Origin: Bin55 sp965199895
Lineage (GTDB): Bacteria > Pseudomonadota > Gammaproteobacteria > Pseudomonadales > Azotimanducaceae
Direction of reading: 5' to 3'
DNA: 64,000 nucleotides
Assembly (NCBI GenBank): GCA_965199895.1
Contig: CBDATJ010000010.1
Coordinates: 186,001 to 250,000, forward strand
Each line of letters begins with the position of its first letter. The first letter of the stretch is position 1. Shown piece after piece: positions 36,872-46,342 of this stretch. The notes beneath the pieces are model-generated. The model worked only from the letters and a program-made list of their open reading frames with translations. It was not told the DNA's origin and did no database searches. The translations under genes and the position numbers were made by a program.

Positions 36872-37692
36872 GACCGACCTCCAAATCCATAGTTGTTGTA
36901 TCACTCGTTATATCTCTAACACTCCATGTACTGGTGATTTTGTTAGTAGATTTTCGACCCAAACACGACTCAAACTCAACCGACTCAACTCAATCGGTAA
37001 GCTTGATATTGACTGCTGCGCTGACAAACACTGAAGTATTGGAACGACCGTCAGTGGACTCTCATCTTCAAGAAGCTGTGATTGATCCCGATTCAGGAAT
37101 CGCTGAATTAAGGAACGAGTTGGATCAAGCCAGCATTCATCACACCCAAGCTGTCTCAACCAGTTCTGTAGATGTAGACCAGTCTCATCAAATAGTAACT
37201 GAACCCGTCATTGACTCACGTGATCCTGTTCTGGAACCAAGTACACTAGCGACACCGTACTTTGAAAGTACCCACTTGTCGGTACAGGATCTGATCAATG
37301 CAGTCACTGCAACTGCTCAAGAACTTGAAAGTGAACATAGCATTACTCGGAATTCGGGTGATACCACTGAGAGCACAGAAGAAGACTACTATCTCAGGGC
37401 ATGGCTCAGAAAAGTGCAACGTATTGGTGAGTTGAATTACCCACAAGAAGCAATAGAAAACAATATCTACGGTAAACTCACTCTTTACGTCTCCATACTC
37501 TCAGACGGTTCACTCGAAGAAGTTAAAGTGACGAAGACCTCTGGGTCAGAAGTGTTGGATGATGCTGCAGTGAATATAGTGAATTTAGCTGCTCCGTTTG
37601 CTGCTTTTCCGGAGTCAATGCGAAAGAAAACTGATCAATTGGAAATCGTTCGAGATTGGGAATTTCGCAAAGAATCAGAACCGACAGATTAA
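36868..37692 (+). CDS. TonB-like energy transducer
   Basis: The product has 274 residues with a GTG start overlapping the gshB stop. One membrane segment lies near the N-terminus (about 8-28), then a long polar periplasmic linker. The TonB C-terminal domain covers about 185-272, with IGELNYPQEAIENNIYGKLTLYV, VTKTSGSEVLDDAAVNIV and RDWEFRK. It would transmit proton-motive force to outer-membrane receptors. The linker lacks the Pro/Lys repeats of classical TonB. It may serve the receptors encoded just downstream, but exbB/exbD are not in the window. Confidence 0.88.
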   Translation: MRPTSKSIVVVSLVISLTLHVLVILLVDFRPKHDSNSTDSTQSVSLILTAALTNTEVLERPSVDSHLQEAVIDPDSGIAELRNELDQASIHHTQAVSTSSVDVDQSHQIVTEPVIDSRDPVLEPSTLATPYFESTHLSVQDLINAVTATAQELESEHSITRNSGDTTESTEEDYYLRAWLRKVQRIGELNYPQEAIENNIYGKLTLYVSILSDGSLEEVKVTKTSGSEVLDDAAVNIVNLAAPFAAFPESMRKKTDQLEIVRDWEFRKESEPTD

Positions 37693-37814
37693 ACACGATG
37701 GTCACTGCCAAAGCTCGAGTGATGTAAACAATCAAACAAGGGCAGCATGATACCAACCCCGGAGACGTGAACCTGTCGATCAGAGTCCCCATGTTTGGTC
37801 TTCATCAGCACCCC

Positions 37815-38200
37815 CCTTCGAGGAGATCTGTTTCAGAATCGACTACTTCTCGTCGATAGTTTCATCGATATCTTCAGAAGCCGATTCAGATTCGTTCTCG
37901 TCTGATCCGCAGCGACCATTTCTGCTCTTCACCAGACTCTACGTCTTGTGCATCTTGCCAATTAACGAGCTAGTCATGAAAGCGAAAGCTATTATCGCCA
38001 AACACATTGAATTAGTTCAGAGAAAAAACTATCATTTTGGTCAATCGGAGTCTCTCACCTTTGAGTCCTCCTTATATCTCTTCGGATTAGAGACTGCTCT
38101 GGCAGTCTCCCAATCTAAAGAAATGGTTTGTGTTTTAACCAACAATTAAAACTAAAGTGGAGAAAAATAAAGAAAGTTGAAGGAGAGCAGGTTCTGTTCA
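37815..38200 (-). pseudogene. 5' remnant of a third tandem receptor gene
   Basis: On the minus strand this stretch aligns in order with the leader and first ~90 codons of the two 1046-residue receptors. The upstream AT-rich element is at about 38140-38200, and the CTCCTT (ribosome site on the minus strand) plus ATCTCTTCGGAT at about 38072-38095 is shared with the 45.1-kb copy. The membrane part of the signal peptide (about 37970-38030) and the acidic codons (about 37825-37920) follow. Distances between these landmarks match the intact copies. Frameshifts are present, and everything after the acidic region is gone, with the TonB-like gene ending 120 bp away. The rest of the gap (38200-38420) shows nothing. 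Confidence 0.8.
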
Positions 38201-38423
38201 AATACTAGGCCTTGGTTTCTCAAAATATGAGACTCCATAACGAGCACTCTCCAACTTATAGCAGGGAAATCCACCTCCTGCTACCTAAGCAATACTACGA
38301 GAGATCTGTTAAACCTGCGATTTGTAAGTTTGGGAGTGATCAACCTCAACGCACAATTGTGAAGATAAACAAATGCTGAACTAGCTGAGATGAGAACAGT
38401 GAGGCATGTTAAAACTCAAAAAT

Positions 38424-38451
38424 GAAATGAGCCCAAGAATGGGCTCATTTC
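38424..38451 (-). terminator. Rho-independent terminator of receptor copy A
   Basis: A perfect 12-bp stem (GAAATGAGCCCA and its complement) with a 4-base loop is followed on the minus strand by a T-rich stretch (ATTTTTGAGTTTT). It lies 59 bases after the stop of the receptor gene at 38510. Confidence 0.9.
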
Positions 38452-38509
38452 GTGTTGACATATCACATTGAACTTAAATATTCAAGTGACTGAAATGTGC
38501 ATATCTCGA

Positions 38510-41500
38510 TTACAAGGTCTTTTGCAATCCAAGTGACAAGACTCGTCCTCGTGCATCCCAACGACTTGCGTCATATGGCAATCTATTAAGGATCGTAAGT
38601 GGAGCACCTCGATTGAAAATGTTTCGTCCACCAAACGACAATTGCATCTTGTTCTCGAATGTATACCTAAAAGTAGCATCAACAATTGTCAATGATGCAA
38701 CATCTAACGAAATGTAACTCGGGAACTCCCAAACTCCAAACTGGGCACAACGACCAACCTTGTTGAGCTTTTGCAAAAAAGTACAGTAGTGTGCAAATTC
38801 ATTCAAATACCCTGGTGTATACCTCGCAGTAACGGTACCTGCCCATTGGTTTTTGTCCCAAAAGATTTGAACCGTGCTCCGGTAACGATCAGGATCACGA
38901 GCTGTGCCCCTTCGGTTAAACACCAAACCTTCAAAAGGTTCGTTGTAATTCTCCAAAATAGCGTTGTAGTTGAACCTCGTTTGAATAGTTCCTAACCACG
39001 GGGTACCAAACCGATAAGAAAGCAACAGATCAGCAGTGACGTTTCTACGTTCGTGTGCGTTGAAGTAATCATAAACAATAGATTCAAGAATTCCTTCTTC
39101 ATTTCTCACTGCAATTTCTGGATACCTCAGAGCAGTTGGTTCATTTCTGTAGGAAAATCCTCTTTCAATTGAGCCCCGTATGCTATAGTGGGTGTAGGTG
39201 ACATCTGCTTGAAAGCCTTTCAAATACTCTGGCACCCAAACTATACGTACTGAGTAGTTCTTGGCAATCGAAGCCTTTAAGTTCGGATTTGCATAAGTGT
39301 ACCTATAGGGGACTACATCATGCAAAGTTGGGCCGCGTGGATCGTAAGGATCCAACACATCTCTAATGAACCAATCTCCACCTTCCAAACTGTCATACAG
39401 CTCCGAAATCAAAGGAGGTTGAATGTTTCGAGAATAATTGACTTTAATGGTCACATCTTCCACGGGTAGGTAGTGCAATCCGATACTAGGTGCATTGTCT
39501 CCCTTTTTGTAATTGATAAACTGTGCAACGTCTCTATCGATTCCATATTCGTAGTTGTATCCCGGTACTTCAATCCAATCACCTGTACCGGGGTCCCAAA
39601 CTTCAACGTCCTGCATACTAAAGTCGAAATTGAATCCGCCAACGGGGCCCCAAGACGAGTCTACAGATCGAATATTCTTGAGCACGAACTGCAATTCTTC
39701 TCCATACCAACCAGCCTTTTCACCACCGAATATAGGAATCCATACTTCTCCATAGATACTCTCGTTCCGTTGAACTGGCTCAGAAGTACCATTCCATATC
39801 AAGTTGTAGTCAAACTCTCGGACTAATCCACCCCAGAAATAGAGGTACTTATTGTTGTATCGAATAGCCCTACGACTTGCTCCAATGGAATAACTAACCT
39901 GTTTGCCTTGAATTTCAAACAGGTATCCCTTTAAATTCAATTGTGTGGTGGTAGTACGATTTTCACCAATAGATCTTGAACTACGACCCAAGAAATCTGC
40001 AAAAGGTGCGCCACCATGCGTCCCGTTTCCAAACAAATTGAATGCAACATCGGGATCGGGACTTGATAGTCGACGGAAAAACTCTTCAGTTCCTGGTTCA
40101 TAGCGATCTCTACGTGTGGTTACCTGAAAATTTTCCCGGTTTGTCCCAGTCCTACTCTCTCTGACAGATAGCTCAAATTCTTGGTCTCCAAACTTCCATA
40201 TCACACCAAGAGTTCCTGTCTGGTTGTCAGTTTTCAGATTAGCGTACGGTGTAGGAAGAATCCCATTTGATTGTTCTCGTCCAGGTACATACGCGACAAA
40301 CATTGGTCGACCAAATGGGTTGTATGCGTTGGATGCAGGAACAACGATGTTCATGGCAATCGAAAAGACGTTATGGAATTTTTGATTTGACGATGATTCA
40401 GAAAACAGACCATCAAAATAAAGCTGAATGTTCTGTGTTAAATTGTAGGTTGATCTAATATTCAGTGCCTCATTTTCAGAATGAGCACCATTCTCGTGAG
40501 AGATGAAGTCGTAGGGTACAATGTTCTCCAATCCAACATTGAAATCCTCAACTGTCGCATTAAGACCACTGTGATCGCCAGGCAACTGAGCAATGAAATT
40601 ACGCTTATCCCAGTCTATATTGAAACTACCATTAATGTAGTAGTCAAAGTAGTACGGTCCAGGGTAAAGTGCACTACCATTCCACTCCCTGACGATTCCG
40701 GGTTGACTTCGATTATAGTCTCGATAGTCAAACTCGGGTCCTGCTAAATCCCGGAAATCTAGAGTAGTGTGTCCAGTTTTAGCATTTAGGATAGGTTCTG
40801 ATTCAGTCGTAGATAAAGTGATGGTTGCTCTTAGGTCGTTCCAACCAAAACCAATAGTGGTTCCGCCGGTGATCGAATCACTACCGGTGGTACTGTTTTC
40901 TTGTTTGAAATTGGCAGAAAATCCTTGATAGTCCTTTTTGGTAATGAAATTAACCACACCAGCAATAGCGTCGGCACCATATACTGCAGAACCTCCTCCC
41001 AGCTGTATCTGCACACTATCGATAGCTTCAATCGGAATACCGAGAATGTTCACGATATCTCTTTCGGAGCCACCATATCCAGCGACCCTACGTCCATCAA
41101 GGAGTACTAAAGTATTGCTTGAACCTAATCCTGCTAAATTGACCGTCGCTAGATCGAACGCGTTATAGATTCCACCGGAATCGCCTCCTAGTTGGTCTCC
41201 AGAGTTAAAGTTATGAGATGTTTGAGGATTGGTGGAACTAAATTGATGAGGAATGGTTCTAAAAAACTCATCTAAAGTAGTGGCACCTGTGGAACGAATT
41301 TCTTCTGAGTCATAAGTCATGAGAATCGCTGTAGGATCACCACCAGGTAGACGTGAACCGGTAGCGATCACAGTCTCCATATTGTTTTGGTCAACATCCC
41401 CTTCTACAGGATCTGTTTCAGCTTCGACTACTTCTTCGTCGATAGTTTCATCGACATCTTCTGATCCCGTTTCAGATTCTTCCTCGTCTGTTTCCTCAGC

Positions 41501-41650
41501 GACTTCGTCTTCGTCCGACTGTACGTCTTCTGTATCCACCTCCTCACCTACTGCATAGCTGGTGAATAAAGTGAAACCGAGTATCGCTAACCACATTGGA
41601 AACTTGTCTGAGAATAGTCTCTTATCCTTGGTAAATGGGCTGTTAATCAT
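38510..41650 (-). CDS. TonB-dependent receptor, tandem copy A
   Basis: The product has 1046 residues, with an ATG start after a GGAGAG ribosome site. A signal peptide with its hydrophobic core at about 18-33 ends near SYAVGEE. A very acidic extension of about 55 residues (about 36-92, rich in Glu/Asp with TDEEESETGSEDVDE) precedes the TonB box/plug. The plug (about 93-250) has ETVIATGSRLPGGDPTA, LVLLDGRRVAGYGGSE and GGSAVYGADAIAGVVNFIT. The barrel fills the rest, ending LSLGLQKTL. It is highly similar to copy B along its whole length and of identical size, so this is a recent tandem duplication. The substrate is unknown. The TonB-like gene lies downstream on the other strand. Confidence 0.95.
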   Translation of the reverse strand: MINSPFTKDKRLFSDKFPMWLAILGFTLFTSYAVGEEVDTEDVQSDEDEVAEETDEEESETGSEDVDETIDEEVVEAETDPVEGDVDQNNMETVIATGSRLPGGDPTAILMTYDSEEIRSTGATTLDEFFRTIPHQFSSTNPQTSHNFNSGDQLGGDSGGIYNAFDLATVNLAGLGSSNTLVLLDGRRVAGYGGSERDIVNILGIPIEAIDSVQIQLGGGSAVYGADAIAGVVNFITKKDYQGFSANFKQENSTTGSDSITGGTTIGFGWNDLRATITLSTTESEPILNAKTGHTTLDFRDLAGPEFDYRDYNRSQPGIVREWNGSALYPGPYYFDYYINGSFNIDWDKRNFIAQLPGDHSGLNATVEDFNVGLENIVPYDFISHENGAHSENEALNIRSTYNLTQNIQLYFDGLFSESSSNQKFHNVFSIAMNIVVPASNAYNPFGRPMFVAYVPGREQSNGILPTPYANLKTDNQTGTLGVIWKFGDQEFELSVRESRTGTNRENFQVTTRRDRYEPGTEEFFRRLSSPDPDVAFNLFGNGTHGGAPFADFLGRSSRSIGENRTTTTQLNLKGYLFEIQGKQVSYSIGASRRAIRYNNKYLYFWGGLVREFDYNLIWNGTSEPVQRNESIYGEVWIPIFGGEKAGWYGEELQFVLKNIRSVDSSWGPVGGFNFDFSMQDVEVWDPGTGDWIEVPGYNYEYGIDRDVAQFINYKKGDNAPSIGLHYLPVEDVTIKVNYSRNIQPPLISELYDSLEGGDWFIRDVLDPYDPRGPTLHDVVPYRYTYANPNLKASIAKNYSVRIVWVPEYLKGFQADVTYTHYSIRGSIERGFSYRNEPTALRYPEIAVRNEEGILESIVYDYFNAHERRNVTADLLLSYRFGTPWLGTIQTRFNYNAILENYNEPFEGLVFNRRGTARDPDRYRSTVQIFWDKNQWAGTVTARYTPGYLNEFAHYCTFLQKLNKVGRCAQFGVWEFPSYISLDVASLTIVDATFRYTFENKMQLSFGGRNIFNRGAPLTILNRLPYDASRWDARGRVLSLGLQKTL

Positions 41651-41731
41651 ATGTTCTCTCCTTCAATTCTCATTGAAAAGGTCAACTGTTCTTTGCCAAA
41701 GGTAGTCAGTGTTTGTTAAGACACTAATTGC

Positions 41732-41737
41732 ATTGTA
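41732..41737 (-). promoter_or_regulatory. Candidate -10 element of receptor copy A
   Basis: The minus strand reads TACAAT about 82 bases before the ATG, at the same place in the aligned leader where copy B has a perfect TATAAT. No strong -35 hexamer is seen, so an activator may be needed. The rest of 41651-41962 holds this leader and the terminator of copy B. Confidence 0.35.
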
Positions 41738-41879
41738 ATCGAAAATGAAGAAAAGTTGGACGATTTGTTAATCCTAGACTAAAAAGTCCTCTTCGATGTT
41801 CACGAAAGATAACTGACCTCATTCGCTAGATGAGTATTGTGCACCCAGAACACGGCAGAGATTAGATTGAACCAAAAAT

Positions 41880-41907
41880 GAAGTGAGCCCAAAATTGGGC
41901 TCACTTC
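41880..41907 (-). terminator. Rho-independent terminator of receptor copy B
   Basis: A perfect 12-bp stem (GAAGTGAGCCCA and its complement) with a 4-base loop is followed on the minus strand by ATTTTTGGTT. It lies 56 bases after the stop of copy B. It differs from the copy A terminator at one base pair of the stem plus the loop, so it was duplicated with the gene. Confidence 0.9.
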
Positions 41908-41962
41908 GCAGTTTATTATTGATGCTGCTCATTTGTAAGTACAAATGGTTGCCTATCAACTG

Positions 41963-44900
41963 TTACATGGTGTAATTAATTCCAAATGACAGTACACGAC
42001 CTCGTGCATTCCATCTCGTTGCATCATAGGGTAAGCGGTTTCTTACCGTTAATGGTGCGGAACGATTGAGAATGTTGAGTCCACCAAAATTCATTTGCAA
42101 ATTGTTCTCGAAGCTATACCTAAAAGTAGCATCGACAATGGTTAGGGATGCGACATCTAAAGAAATCCAACTTGGATATTCCCAAATATCGAACTGGGCA
42201 CATCGACCAACTTTGTTAAGCTTTTGTTGATAGGAACAATAGTGTGCGCGCTCGTTCAAATATCCTGGCGTGTACTTAGCGATGACACTAGCACTCATTT
42301 GGTTTCTATCCCAGAATAGTGAGAGCGTACCTCGATAACGATCAATGGCTGCAGCTGTACCTAGCGATTCAAAGCGCAGTCCTTTGAACGGCTCTTCATA
42401 GTCGTCCAAGATTCGGTTGTAGTGTGCTCGTGTCTCCAAGGTACCCAACCACTCAGTTCCAAACCGATAGGTGATTTGAGCATCAACCGATGTCTTCTGA
42501 GTTCTATGAGCATTGAAGTAGTCGTATTTGATCGATTGCAAGTCACCTCGTTCATTCCGTACAGCGATTTCATCGTAGGCTAGTGCCGTAGGTTCGTCAG
42601 CGTAATAAATTCCTCTGTCTATCTTTCCTTTAAATCCAATGGAAACATAGGAAATGTCAGCTTGCAACCCTTCCAGGTACGAGGGGTTGTATCGTAAACG
42701 AACAGAGTAGTTTTCCGAAATTGATGCTTTGAGATCAGGATTAGCCCAAGTGTAGGTGTAGGGAATACGTTCGTGTAGGGTCGGACCATCGGGGTCATAG
42801 ATGTCTAGAACATCGTACAAGAACCAATTGGAATCGTCATACGTGTCGTACAACTCAGAAATCAAAGGCGGTTGAACGTTCTTGGAGTAGTTAATAGTGA
42901 CAGTCAAATCGTCATAGGGAACATAGTGGAACCCATAATTCGGGGCGTTATTGCCCTTCTTGTACTGAACGTACTCAGCATCATCTCCTACACCATATTC
43001 GTAATTGTAACCTAGAACCTCAATCCAAGATGTAGTCCCTGGATCCCATACTTCAATTGGGACCTGTTCGGCATTGAAATCAAATCCACCAATTGCGCCC
43101 CAAGACGAATCGATAGTGCGGATGTTTTTGATAACAAATTGCAGTTCTTTGCCATACCAGCCACCAAGGTCTCCGCCAAAAATGGGAACCCAAAGTTCTG
43201 TAAACAGACTCTCGTTTCTGTAAACAGGCTCAGAGATACCATTCCAAACAGCGTTTTGATCCCATTCTCGAATGGTGCCACCGGAGAAATAGACAGCTCG
43301 ATTCTTATATCGAATAGCACGTCGTTCTGCGCCGATTACATAACTCAGTCGCTCACCCATCATCTCGAACAAAAATCCAGAAACATTTGCATTGATCGTT
43401 GTGGTTCGATTGTTACCTATGTTGTAATAAGACTCTCCTAAGAAATCAGAGAATGGAGCTCCACCATGGGTTCCGTTCCCAAACAAGTTAAAGGCTTCAT
43501 CAGGATCAGGACTTGACAAGCGTCGGAAAAATTCTTCCGTGCCAGGAGCATATCGTTCTCTACTAGTGGTGACTCTGAAGCTTCGTATTTCAGTTTGAGT
43601 TCGGCTTTCTGTAGCTGATACATCTAGCTTGTGGTTCTCAATTTCCCATCGAAACCCAATCGTACCAGTGTCGTTACTTGTAAGACGATTTTGATAAGGA
43701 GTTGGCAAAATGCCGTTTGCCTGTTCTACACCAGGGACATACGAAACATACATCGGTCTACCAAAGGGGTTGTAAGCATTCGATGCTGGAACCACAATGT
43801 TCATGGAAATCGAGTAGACATTGTGAAATTTTTGTTCAGAAGTAGATTCAGAATGCAATGCATCAAAGAAAATTTCCATGTCATCTGTGATGTTGTAGGT
43901 CAATCTCATAGTCATACCATCTCGCCCGGAATGCGCACCGTTTTCGTGCGAAATCAGGTTGTAGGGTTCGATGTTTTCTAGTCCATATTTGAAATCATCA
44001 ACCGTAGAATTGAGACCATTGTGATCACTGGGCAACTGTGCGATGAAGTTTCGCTTCTCTAAGTCAATATTAAAACTACCATCGATATAGTAGTCAGAGT
44101 AATAAGAGCCAGGATAGCGAGCACTACCATTCCACTCTCTAACAATTCCAGGTTGGCTTCGGTAGTAGTATCTGTAGTCAAACTCGGGACCAACTAAATC
44201 CCTGAAATCAAGGGTAGTGTGTCCAGTCTTAGCATTGATAATTGGTTCTTGCTCGTTGGTAGACAAAGTGATCGTTGCACTAACTTTGGGCCAATTTAGA
44301 CCAAAAGTAGCACTACCACTCAATAAATCGCTTCCCGTGCCGCTATTTTCTTGTTTGAAATTCGCTGAGAATCCTTTGTAGTTCTTCTTGGTGATAAAGT
44401 TGACTACTCCTGCAATCGCATCAGCACCATAAACTGCGGATCCACCATCCAACTGAATCTCAATTCTATCAATGGCTTCCAAGGGGATTCCAAGGATGTT
44501 CACGATATCTCTCTCAGATCCACCGTATCCTGCGACGCGACGACCATTCAAGAGTACGAGAGTGTTGCTTGAACCCAATCCCTGGAGGTTGGCAGAAGCT
44601 AAATCGAATGCTCCATATATGCCACCAGAGTCACCACCTAATTCGTCACCCGAATTGTAGTCGTTTGCAGTCTGGGGGTTGGTTGAATTGAAATTCTGAG
44701 GTATGGTCCGGAAGAAATCATCGATAGTCGAAGCACCAGTAGATTGAATATCTTCAGCGGTATACACATGAACTAGTGCAGTAGGATCGGGTACGGGCAG
44801 TCGAGTTCCAGTTGAGATCACTGTCTCCATGTCCTCGTCTTCTTCTGTATCACCTTCTATGGGATCTGTTTCAGCTTCGGCTACTTCTTCTTCGATAGTT

Positions 44901-45103
44901 TCATCGACATCTTCTGAAGCTGTTTCAGATTCTTCCTCGTCTGTTTCCTCAGCGACTTCGTCTTCGTCCGACGTTACGTCTTCTGTATCCACCTCCTCGC
45001 CAACTGCATAGCTGGTGAAGAATGCGAAACCAAGTATCGCTAACCACGTTAGAAACTTGTCTGAGAATCGTCCCTTATCCTTGGTAAATAGGATGTTTAT
45101 CAC
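41963..45103 (-). CDS. TonB-dependent receptor, tandem copy B
   Basis: The product has 1046 residues, with a GTG start seven bases after a strong AAGGAGGG ribosome site. Its architecture is that of copy A: a signal peptide, an acidic extension (about 36-93, TDEEESETASEDVDE), a plug with METVISTGTRLP and LVLLNGRRVAGYGGSE, and a large barrel ending VLSFGINYTM. Differences from copy A are spread through the barrel (for example, residues 300-520), where loops contact ligand. The leader shares ribosome site, spacing and AT-rich promoter with copy A and with the decayed third copy. It is probably the parent of the array, since its leader has the best promoter. Substrate unknown. Confidence 0.95.
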   Translation of the reverse strand: MINILFTKDKGRFSDKFLTWLAILGFAFFTSYAVGEEVDTEDVTSDEDEVAEETDEEESETASEDVDETIEEEVAEAETDPIEGDTEEDEDMETVISTGTRLPVPDPTALVHVYTAEDIQSTGASTIDDFFRTIPQNFNSTNPQTANDYNSGDELGGDSGGIYGAFDLASANLQGLGSSNTLVLLNGRRVAGYGGSERDIVNILGIPLEAIDRIEIQLDGGSAVYGADAIAGVVNFITKKNYKGFSANFKQENSGTGSDLLSGSATFGLNWPKVSATITLSTNEQEPIINAKTGHTTLDFRDLVGPEFDYRYYYRSQPGIVREWNGSARYPGSYYSDYYIDGSFNIDLEKRNFIAQLPSDHNGLNSTVDDFKYGLENIEPYNLISHENGAHSGRDGMTMRLTYNITDDMEIFFDALHSESTSEQKFHNVYSISMNIVVPASNAYNPFGRPMYVSYVPGVEQANGILPTPYQNRLTSNDTGTIGFRWEIENHKLDVSATESRTQTEIRSFRVTTSRERYAPGTEEFFRRLSSPDPDEAFNLFGNGTHGGAPFSDFLGESYYNIGNNRTTTINANVSGFLFEMMGERLSYVIGAERRAIRYKNRAVYFSGGTIREWDQNAVWNGISEPVYRNESLFTELWVPIFGGDLGGWYGKELQFVIKNIRTIDSSWGAIGGFDFNAEQVPIEVWDPGTTSWIEVLGYNYEYGVGDDAEYVQYKKGNNAPNYGFHYVPYDDLTVTINYSKNVQPPLISELYDTYDDSNWFLYDVLDIYDPDGPTLHERIPYTYTWANPDLKASISENYSVRLRYNPSYLEGLQADISYVSIGFKGKIDRGIYYADEPTALAYDEIAVRNERGDLQSIKYDYFNAHRTQKTSVDAQITYRFGTEWLGTLETRAHYNRILDDYEEPFKGLRFESLGTAAAIDRYRGTLSLFWDRNQMSASVIAKYTPGYLNERAHYCSYQQKLNKVGRCAQFDIWEYPSWISLDVASLTIVDATFRYSFENNLQMNFGGLNILNRSAPLTVRNRLPYDATRWNARGRVLSFGINYTM

Positions 45104-45207
45104 TTGAAAGCCCTCCTTTCAATCTCTTCGGATCAGCGCCCGCTCGTGGAAGTCTCCCACCCAGCGTAAACCAATCGAAAGAGAATAGTTTGTATATTAA
45201 GACGATG

Positions 45208-45213
45208 ATTATA
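45208..45213 (-). promoter_or_regulatory. Candidate -10 element of receptor copy B
   Basis: A perfect TATAAT lies on the minus strand about 105 bases before the GTG start, within an AT-rich leader conserved in copy A and in the decayed third copy. The -35 region is poor. The rest of 45104-45338 holds nothing else recognisable. Confidence 0.4.
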
Positions 45214-45338
45214 AACGAAAGTGGAGGAAAAATTGAGAAAAAATGAACGAAGTGTACACTCTAGGAAACACTCTCTGCTATTCACGCAGCGAGTTGAAAA
45301 GTTTAGTTTGTTCAACCAGTCTCATACTTGGAGAGAGA

Positions 45339-45869
45339 TCAAGCGTCGCTCTCGTCTAGGGTAGTTTGGTACACACCCACCGTATCTTGAACCATTTGTC
45401 TGACTGTGTATTTCTTTGCGAGTTTCCACACCTCACCAAACTTACTACTAGCAGACTCAACGTCATCAAGTAAACCACGCACTGTGATAGATACTGCACT
45501 AGGATCACAGTCACTCAATAGATACTCATTCGGCAACAGATCTCTAGCAACACCTGTGTTGGTCGAAACAACAAACAGTTGCTTCTGCAATGCTTCCAAG
45601 ATCACGTACCCAAACCCTTCGTGCTCTGAAGTAACCGCTAAGAGTTGGGCTTGTTCCATCAATTCAGGAACATCACTTCGCTCTCCCAATAGGACCACAC
45701 GTCCCTCAATCCCCAAAGAACGAATCTGATTTTCAAGTTTGGGTCGTTCAGGTCCTTCACCAACAATTTTCAAAGGAACAGGTATTGACTTCCACGCCTC
45801 TATGAGTACATCAAACCGCTTTACAGGCACTAACCTGCCGACTGCAAGGCCAGTGAATGTCCGATCCAT
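45339..45869 (-). CDS. Glycosyltransferase family 4, C-terminal half (split gene)
   Basis: This half has about 176 residues from the ATG at 45869; a TTG at 45875 extends it by two. It is the donor-binding Rossmann domain of a GT4 glycosyltransferase: TGLAVGRLVPVKRFDVLIEAW, IVGEGPERPKLE, VVLLGERSDVPELM and the EHEGFGYVILEAL nucleotide-sugar motif with its Glu pair. It lacks the acceptor domain, which is in the preceding frame and ends with VHNGC and a stop overlapping this ATG by one base. The linker usually found between NG and the VGRL strand is missing, so a small deletion with a frameshift is likelier than two true subunits. Confidence 0.75.
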   Translation of the reverse strand: MDRTFTGLAVGRLVPVKRFDVLIEAWKSIPVPLKIVGEGPERPKLENQIRSLGIEGRVVLLGERSDVPELMEQAQLLAVTSEHEGFGYVILEALQKQLFVVSTNTGVARDLLPNEYLLSDCDPSAVSITVRGLLDDVESASSKFGEVWKLAKKYTVRQMVQDTVGVYQTTLDESDA

Positions 45870-46330
45870 TAGCAACCGTTGTGGACGGTATGCAGACTGG
45901 GATGATTGATCGCTTCAGCTACTGCATTGCTCACAGCAATGATCGCATCAAAATGACTGCATAACTTCGACTGTATGTTGAGGTTGTGTACGGTCATGAT
46001 GCAACGGCTTCTAAAGTGTTTTCTGGTTAACGCCACAACTTGAGCTGCTTTTCTACCGTGAGCGTGAACAATGTTGGGCTGTATCTCTCGTATGTGGTTA
46101 AGAAAGTCCATTGACAGCAGTGGACTGTAGCGCCAACGGTCAAAACGAATTTGACGAAAACTAACACTCTCTTCAAACATATCCCGAAATGACTCATGGG
46201 CTAGTACAAACACCAGACAATGTTGAGCTAAACCGTTAGCCAAATCCCGGACGTGCCGTTCAATACCTCCTCGATCATTGGGACCACTCACTGCAAGACA
46301 GATCTTCCAATCTGCCAGAGCAGTAGTCAT
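45869..46330 (-). CDS. Glycosyltransferase family 4, N-terminal half (split gene)
   Basis: This half has 153 residues. It is the acceptor-side domain of a GT4 enzyme: GGIERHVRDLANGLA, IVHAHGRKAAQVVAL, IMTVHNLN, AIIAVSNAVAEAI and HTVHNG at the end. In intact enzymes the chain continues straight into the C-terminal domain; here a stop intervenes at 45869. It lies 12 bp after the hydrolase-fold gene, at the end of a four-gene run. It would add a sugar to a lipid or surface glycan if the two halves are both made and associate. Confidence 0.75.
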   Translation of the reverse strand: MTTALADWKICLAVSGPNDRGGIERHVRDLANGLAQHCLVFVLAHESFRDMFEESVSFRQIRFDRWRYSPLLSMDFLNHIREIQPNIVHAHGRKAAQVVALTRKHFRSRCIMTVHNLNIQSKLCSHFDAIIAVSNAVAEAINHPSLHTVHNGC

Positions 46331-46342
46331 TGAACTATTTCT

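Noticed and set aside
37946..38149. 67-codon plus-strand open frame
   Set aside because: It is antisense to the decayed leader of the third receptor copy, which aligns well with the intact copies.
41319..41558. Ser-rich plus-strand open frame (79 codons)
   Set aside because: It is antisense to the acidic codons of receptor copy A; the Ser runs are a by-product of GAA/GAT-rich codons read backwards.
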